Part shown: positions 7,005 to 9,862 of the stretch, piece after piece
How the letters are laid out: every line of letters starts with the position of its first letter
Position numbering within the stretch: position 1 is the stretch's first letter
DNA from: Syntrophaceae bacterium
GTDB lineage: Bacteria; Desulfobacterota; Syntrophorhabdia; Syntrophorhabdales; WCHB1-27
Reading direction: 5' to 3'
Length of the DNA: 9,862 nucleotides
NCBI GenBank assembly: GCA_003165115.1
Contig: PLSJ01000177.1
Span: 1 to 9,862 of the forward strand
Position numbers and translations under genes: made by a program
Notes under the pieces: generated by a model
Databases searched by the model: none
Seen by the model: only the letters and a program-made list of their open reading frames with translations
What the model was told of the DNA's origin: nothing

Positions 7005-7553
7005 ATGTCCCTTCCTCACGCGCTGTTGGGTCTCATCACTTACCGCCCCGCCACCGGTTACGACCTGGGAAGGGCCTTCAAACGGTCGGTTCACTTTTTC
7101 TGGAATGCGACGCTGCCTCAAATCTACCGGACGTTAAACCAGATGGAGACAAAGGGATGGGTAACGTCCACCGTGGAACACCAGGAGGGAAAACCGAGTC
7201 GCAAGGTGTACCTGGTCACCGAGGCGGGACAGACAGAGTTAGTCCGTTGGCTGGCCGAACCTACCGGATGGGGCGAACCCCGGCTCCCCCTGCTCGTCAA
7301 GGTGTTCTTCGGTAACAAAATGCCCCGGGAACAGTTCGTGGAGCAGATAAGGCAATACCGAAGCCTTTGTGTGGGGCTCCTCAGGAAATATGAGGAGGAA
7401 GTCCCCCCGGTCATCGAGCATTATTCGCGTATGACCGGCGCCGTCGAAGACGCCCGCTTCTGGGGCCTCACGCTCGATTTCGGGAAGAGACAGGCCCGGA
7501 CGGGTATCGACTGGTGCGACGCGGCGCTGGAAGAGATCGAACGAGAGGGCTAA
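7005..7553 (+). CDS. PadR-family transcriptional regulator
   Basis: This 182-residue regulator begins MSLPHALLGLITYRPATGYDL, the standard opening of the PadR winged-helix domain. It continues with the recognition part LPQIYRTLNQMETKGWV and the wing region KPSRKVYLVTEAGQTEL (to about residue 80). Residues 90-180 form the helical dimerisation region of the Vir_act_alpha_C type (EQFVEQIRQYRSLCVGLL onward). I chose ATG 7005 because GAGGAG (6993-6998) lies 6 nt before it; the in-frame ATG at 6999 directly abuts that site and would be too close. PadR proteins are mostly repressors released by small ligands such as phenolic acids or drugs; the ligand here is unknown. It is the first gene of the operon, and its stop codon is followed at once by the ribosome site of the next gene. 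Confidence 0.92.
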   Translation: MSLPHALLGLITYRPATGYDLGRAFKRSVHFFWNATLPQIYRTLNQMETKGWVTSTVEHQEGKPSRKVYLVTEAGQTELVRWLAEPTGWGEPRLPLLVKVFFGNKMPREQFVEQIRQYRSLCVGLLRKYEEEVPPVIEHYSRMTGAVEDARFWGLTLDFGKRQARTGIDWCDAALEEIEREG

Positions 7554-7566
7554 AAGGAGCCGTAAT

Positions 7567-8208
7567 ATGGAAGGCTTTCTCCTCGGCGTGAGCAACGGCG
7601 TTATTTGCGTGGCTTACTGCACGCCGGTCCTTGTGCCCTGCCTCCTGGCCGGGGGAGGGGGCCTCTCGCGGAGCACGGCCGTTACCCTCCGGTTCCTCGG
7701 TGGAAGACTACTCGGGTATCTGCTCTTCGGGGTCGTCGCGTGGGCCATCGGCAGGCCGCTGCTTCAGGCGGCGGGCTACCGTGAGCTGATCACCGGATCC
7801 GTCTATATGGTCCTCTCCGTGATGCTCGTCCTCTTCGGGTTCTTTAACGACAGCCACTCATGCAGCGCACCGGCGGTCACGTCGCTCGTCCTCAAGCCGC
7901 TCGGGCGCATCCGTCTGTCGGCCCTCGTCCCCGAGGCCGCAGGATTGGCTACAGGTCTCAATCTGTGTCCGCCCTTCCTGCTCGCCCTGGCCGCCTCTGT
8001 CGAAAAGGGCAGCCTCTCATCCAGCCTCTTCTTCTTTCTCATGTTTTTTATCGGTACCGCGCTCTTCTTCATTCCCGCCCCTTTCCTCGGATTGCTCAAG
8101 ACGGTTCCCGCTTTCAGGACGGTCGGTAAACTGGCGGCCGGCCTGATTGGCCTCTACTATTTTTACTCCGGCCTGATCATGTTTGTGGGAGGTATAAAAA
8201 GCGTATGA
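7567..8208 (+). CDS. DsbD/CcdA-like (DsbD_2, TauE/SafE-annotated) six-helix membrane protein
   Basis: This 213-residue hydrophobic protein has about six membrane helices (roughly 5-28, 38-60, 72-93, 119-142, 153-176, 187-208). The first helix carries AYCTPVLVPCLLAG (C18, C25) and the fourth GLNLCPPFLLAL (C134). This resembles the paired helices of DsbD/CcdA, where one cysteine in each forms the reversible disulfide that passes electrons across the membrane. C99 in DSHSCSAP is on the loop after helix 3. Such proteins are often labelled sulfite exporters, but the cysteine-proline pairs favour thiol-based electron transfer; this is inference. Translation starts at ATG 7567 with AAGGAG (7554-7559) right after the padR stop. 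Its own stop overlaps the next start (ATGA at 8205-8208), so it is translationally coupled to the polyferredoxin and probably works with it. Confidence 0.8.
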   Translation: MEGFLLGVSNGVICVAYCTPVLVPCLLAGGGGLSRSTAVTLRFLGGRLLGYLLFGVVAWAIGRPLLQAAGYRELITGSVYMVLSVMLVLFGFFNDSHSCSAPAVTSLVLKPLGRIRLSALVPEAAGLATGLNLCPPFLLALAASVEKGSLSSSLFFFLMFFIGTALFFIPAPFLGLLKTVPAFRTVGKLAAGLIGLYYFYSGLIMFVGGIKSV

Positions 8209-9377
8209 AACGCGACGCGAAAGACGCATCAACCGTATCGTCCCGTCAAAGCCCGCTCAGGGCCCTCCTGATCGCCCTGCCCATGATGTTTCTCACCCTA
8301 CTGATGCTCACGGCAGGGAAGCGGCCTCCCGATCCTCCCCACGTCGCGGCCCTTGCGATCACCTTCGTCTTCTTCAATCTCTTCTTTTTCCTCATGGTCC
8401 GCACGGGAAAGACAGACCGCTACCGGGCGCCGCTTTTTATTACCTACGCAGTCGCTTTCGTCATCTCCTTTATCTCTCGTATCATAGAAATCAGGGGCAG
8501 CATGGCCTTGACGGAGACGAATATCCTTCAGGCACAGGCACCGTTCTGCCACATAGCGATACCCATGGTGCTGATCCCCGCGGCCCTGACGAAGACGATC
8601 ATTTATCCAGGCACCATCATCGGGAGCTTCGCCTCGATATCGAGCATGTTGATCCTGTGGATCGGCGCTTCCCTCTCGCTTGGCCGCGGGTTCTGCGGCT
8701 GGGCATGCTTTTTCGGAGGTCTGGAAGACGGTTTTTCGCGCATCCTCAAACGCCCTGTCATCAAACGGATCGGCGCCACATGGACGTATCTCCCTTACGC
8801 GGTGCTTCTGCTCATCGTCCTGACCTCGGCCGCCGCCTTCTCCCCCACGTACTGCGAGTGGCTATGCCCCTTTAAGACCGTTACCGAGTACGTGCAGGTA
8901 ACCTCTCTCAAGACCCTCATCCAGGCGATCATTTTCCTCTCCCTCTTTCTGGGCCTCGTCGTTGTCCTTCCTATCCTGACGAAACGGAGGACCCAGTGCG
9001 GCCTCTTTTGCCCCTTCGGCGCGTTCCAGTCCTTCACGAATAAGGCAAACGTGTTCGACATACGGATAGACCGGGACAAATGCGTAAAGTGCGGGCGATG
9101 CGTGCGGACCTGTCCGACCTTTTCCATGAACGACGCGAGCATCGCCGAGGGCGTGAGCCGGATCACTTGCATGAAGTGCGGCAAGTGCGTCGATACCTGT
9201 CCGAAAGGCGCCATTTCTTACCACGTGAAAGGTACGCCGCATCCCGGCAGGAGCGACCGCTATCGCCTTCTCTTTCTTTACCCGGCCTTTCTCTTCCTTG
9301 CAACCATGGCCGGCGGCAGCATCAGGGACGCGATTTTGAGGATCATCAAGCTGGTGACGACCGGAAGCATGGTCTGA
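8205..9377 (+). CDS. Membrane polyferredoxin (NapH/NosR/CcoG-like 4Fe-4S protein)
   Basis: This 390-residue protein combines several membrane helices (about 18-38, 47-66, 75-93, 112-160 region, 193-212, 232-256 and one near 350-368) with iron-sulfur motifs. Three CxxxC motifs of the Fer4_5 kind are present: GRGFCGWAC (C164, C168), CEWLCPF (C217, C221) and CGLFCPFGAF (C265, C269). Two classical 4Fe-4S ferredoxin motifs follow: CVKCGRCVRTCP (C293, C296, C299, C303) and CMKCGKCVDTCP (C322, C325, C328, C332). It should carry two cytoplasmic 4Fe-4S clusters and pass electrons to or from a membrane or extracytoplasmic partner. It lacks an FMN-binding domain (unlike NosR) and has no obvious C-terminal Ig domain (unlike CcoG/FixG). 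Another cysteine, QAPFCHIAIP, precedes helix 4. Coupling to the DsbD-like gene by the ATGA overlap suggests that the ferredoxin clusters feed the thiol pair. Confidence 0.85.
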   Translation: MKRDAKDASTVSSRQSPLRALLIALPMMFLTLLMLTAGKRPPDPPHVAALAITFVFFNLFFFLMVRTGKTDRYRAPLFITYAVAFVISFISRIIEIRGSMALTETNILQAQAPFCHIAIPMVLIPAALTKTIIYPGTIIGSFASISSMLILWIGASLSLGRGFCGWACFFGGLEDGFSRILKRPVIKRIGATWTYLPYAVLLLIVLTSAAAFSPTYCEWLCPFKTVTEYVQVTSLKTLIQAIIFLSLFLGLVVVLPILTKRRTQCGLFCPFGAFQSFTNKANVFDIRIDRDKCVKCGRCVRTCPTFSMNDASIAEGVSRITCMKCGKCVDTCPKGAISYHVKGTPHPGRSDRYRLLFLYPAFLFLATMAGGSIRDAILRIIKLVTTGSMV

Positions 9378-9393
9378 GCAGGAGGACGGACTC

Positions 9394-9858
9394 ATGAAGA
9401 GACTGCGTGCGATGCTGGGCTACGCCTGGGCTTTCCTTGCCGTCGTGATCGTGCTCGCCACGTTCATGGGAAACCGCTACTTCAGCCACAAGTTCGTCTC
9501 CGCGACAAAGATCACCGTTTCTCCCCGGGTCACGGGCGGCGATGTGGCGAAGGTCAGCGAGCACGGCAACTACAAGACCATGATCCACCGTCCCGTGTTC
9601 GACGGTCTCATCGGAGAGCGGTCCACCGGGTTCATTCAGATCGACTGGGAGCCGGTAGACGGGCTTCCTCCGGTCCTGGAGGAAAGGGTAGAACCGGGCG
9701 GCAAAAGGGAGATGGCGTTTACTGTCCGTCTTGACACGCGGAGCGGCGCCGCTACCGCAAAGGACCACGTGGGCTCGGGGCTTCCGGTGGATCAGGTGTA
9801 TAAGCTGCGCACGGGCTGGGCGGTCAGGGTCCTCCTCCAAAAGGGAAAGGCTCCCTAG
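9394..9858 (+). CDS. Membrane-anchored extracytoplasmic protein of unknown function
   Basis: This 154-residue protein has one N-terminal membrane helix (about 9-27, YAWAFLAVVIVLATFMG) after a short basic start (MKRLR), then an approximately 125-residue soluble part expected outside the cytoplasm. It has no cysteine and no cofactor motif that I recognise. The soluble part looks beta-strand-rich (KFVSATKITVSPRV, TGFIQIDWEPVDG, REMAFTVRLDT, WAVRVLLQK). I do not know the family; the size and single anchor recall FixH/CcoH partner proteins, but I see none of their typical sequence. The ATG has GGAGG at 9381-9385 with an 8-nt spacer, 16 nt after the polyferredoxin stop, so it belongs to the padR operon. 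It is probably a structural or substrate-facing partner of the electron-transfer pair. It terminates 4 nt before the window edge, so the operon may continue. Confidence 0.7.
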   Translation: MKRLRAMLGYAWAFLAVVIVLATFMGNRYFSHKFVSATKITVSPRVTGGDVAKVSEHGNYKTMIHRPVFDGLIGERSTGFIQIDWEPVDGLPPVLEERVEPGGKREMAFTVRLDTRSGAATAKDHVGSGLPVDQVYKLRTGWAVRVLLQKGKAP

Positions 9859-9862
9859 CGCC

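Noticed and set aside
1..9862. tRNA, rRNA, CRISPR array, insertion sequence or attachment site
   Set aside because: No cloverleaf-like sequence, repeat-spacer pattern, transposase motif or terminal inverted repeats were seen on either strand.

Overview
The window reads as a moderately GC-rich bacterial chromosome segment. It is gene-dense, with Shine-Dalgarno-led genes and no mobile elements, RNA genes or CRISPR. The gene repertoire (a secreted calcineurin-like phosphatase, an MGDG-synthase-like glycosyltransferase, a PHP/GT4 fusion, an HMA_2-type membrane protein, a PadR regulator and a membrane polyferredoxin) suggests an anaerobic Desulfobacterota (former Deltaproteobacteria, Syntrophorhabdus/Syntrophobacter-like). 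That is a judgement from gene style only, with no marker gene to fix it.

Layout. Positions 1-423 hold the 3' end of a PfkB-family sugar kinase resembling 2-keto-3-deoxygluconate kinase. Converging on it (468-2090, minus) is an exported metallophosphoesterase. A 192-bp divergent intergenic region follows, then a glycosyltransferase of the MGDG synthase/UgtP type (2283-3495, plus) interrupted by a one-base frameshift. A small cysteine-free HMA_2-like membrane protein lies convergent to it (3513-4028, minus). After a 306-bp intergenic region comes a large gene (4335-6765, plus) that fuses a PHP phosphoesterase domain to a GT4 glycosyltransferase; it carries a second frameshift near its C-terminus. 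From 6931 a strong sigma70 promoter with a textbook PadR operator drives a tight four-gene operon: padR, a DsbD/CcdA-like six-helix membrane protein with conserved cysteines, a membrane polyferredoxin, and a membrane-anchored protein of unknown function (ends 9858).

The main discovery is regulatory. The phosphatase, the first glycosyltransferase and the PHP-GT4 gene are each preceded by a run of four 8-base units spaced exactly 11 bp apart (type NTTAACNN / NTTCAYNN). Each run ends 8-9 nt before a -10 hexamer, and none has a recognisable -35. This is the architecture of a PhoB-type PHO box. It ties the three genes into a likely phosphate-starvation regulon: a periplasmic phosphatase to scavenge phosphate, and two lipid-type glycosyltransferases (one fused to a phosphoesterase domain) that could replace phospholipids by glycolipids. 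This resembles the PlcP/Agt remodelling route in outline but uses different protein families.

The second system is the PadR-controlled redox operon. Its order (thiol-carrying membrane protein, polyferredoxin, anchored extracytoplasmic protein) suggests an electron-transfer module across the membrane whose substrate cannot be read from the sequence.
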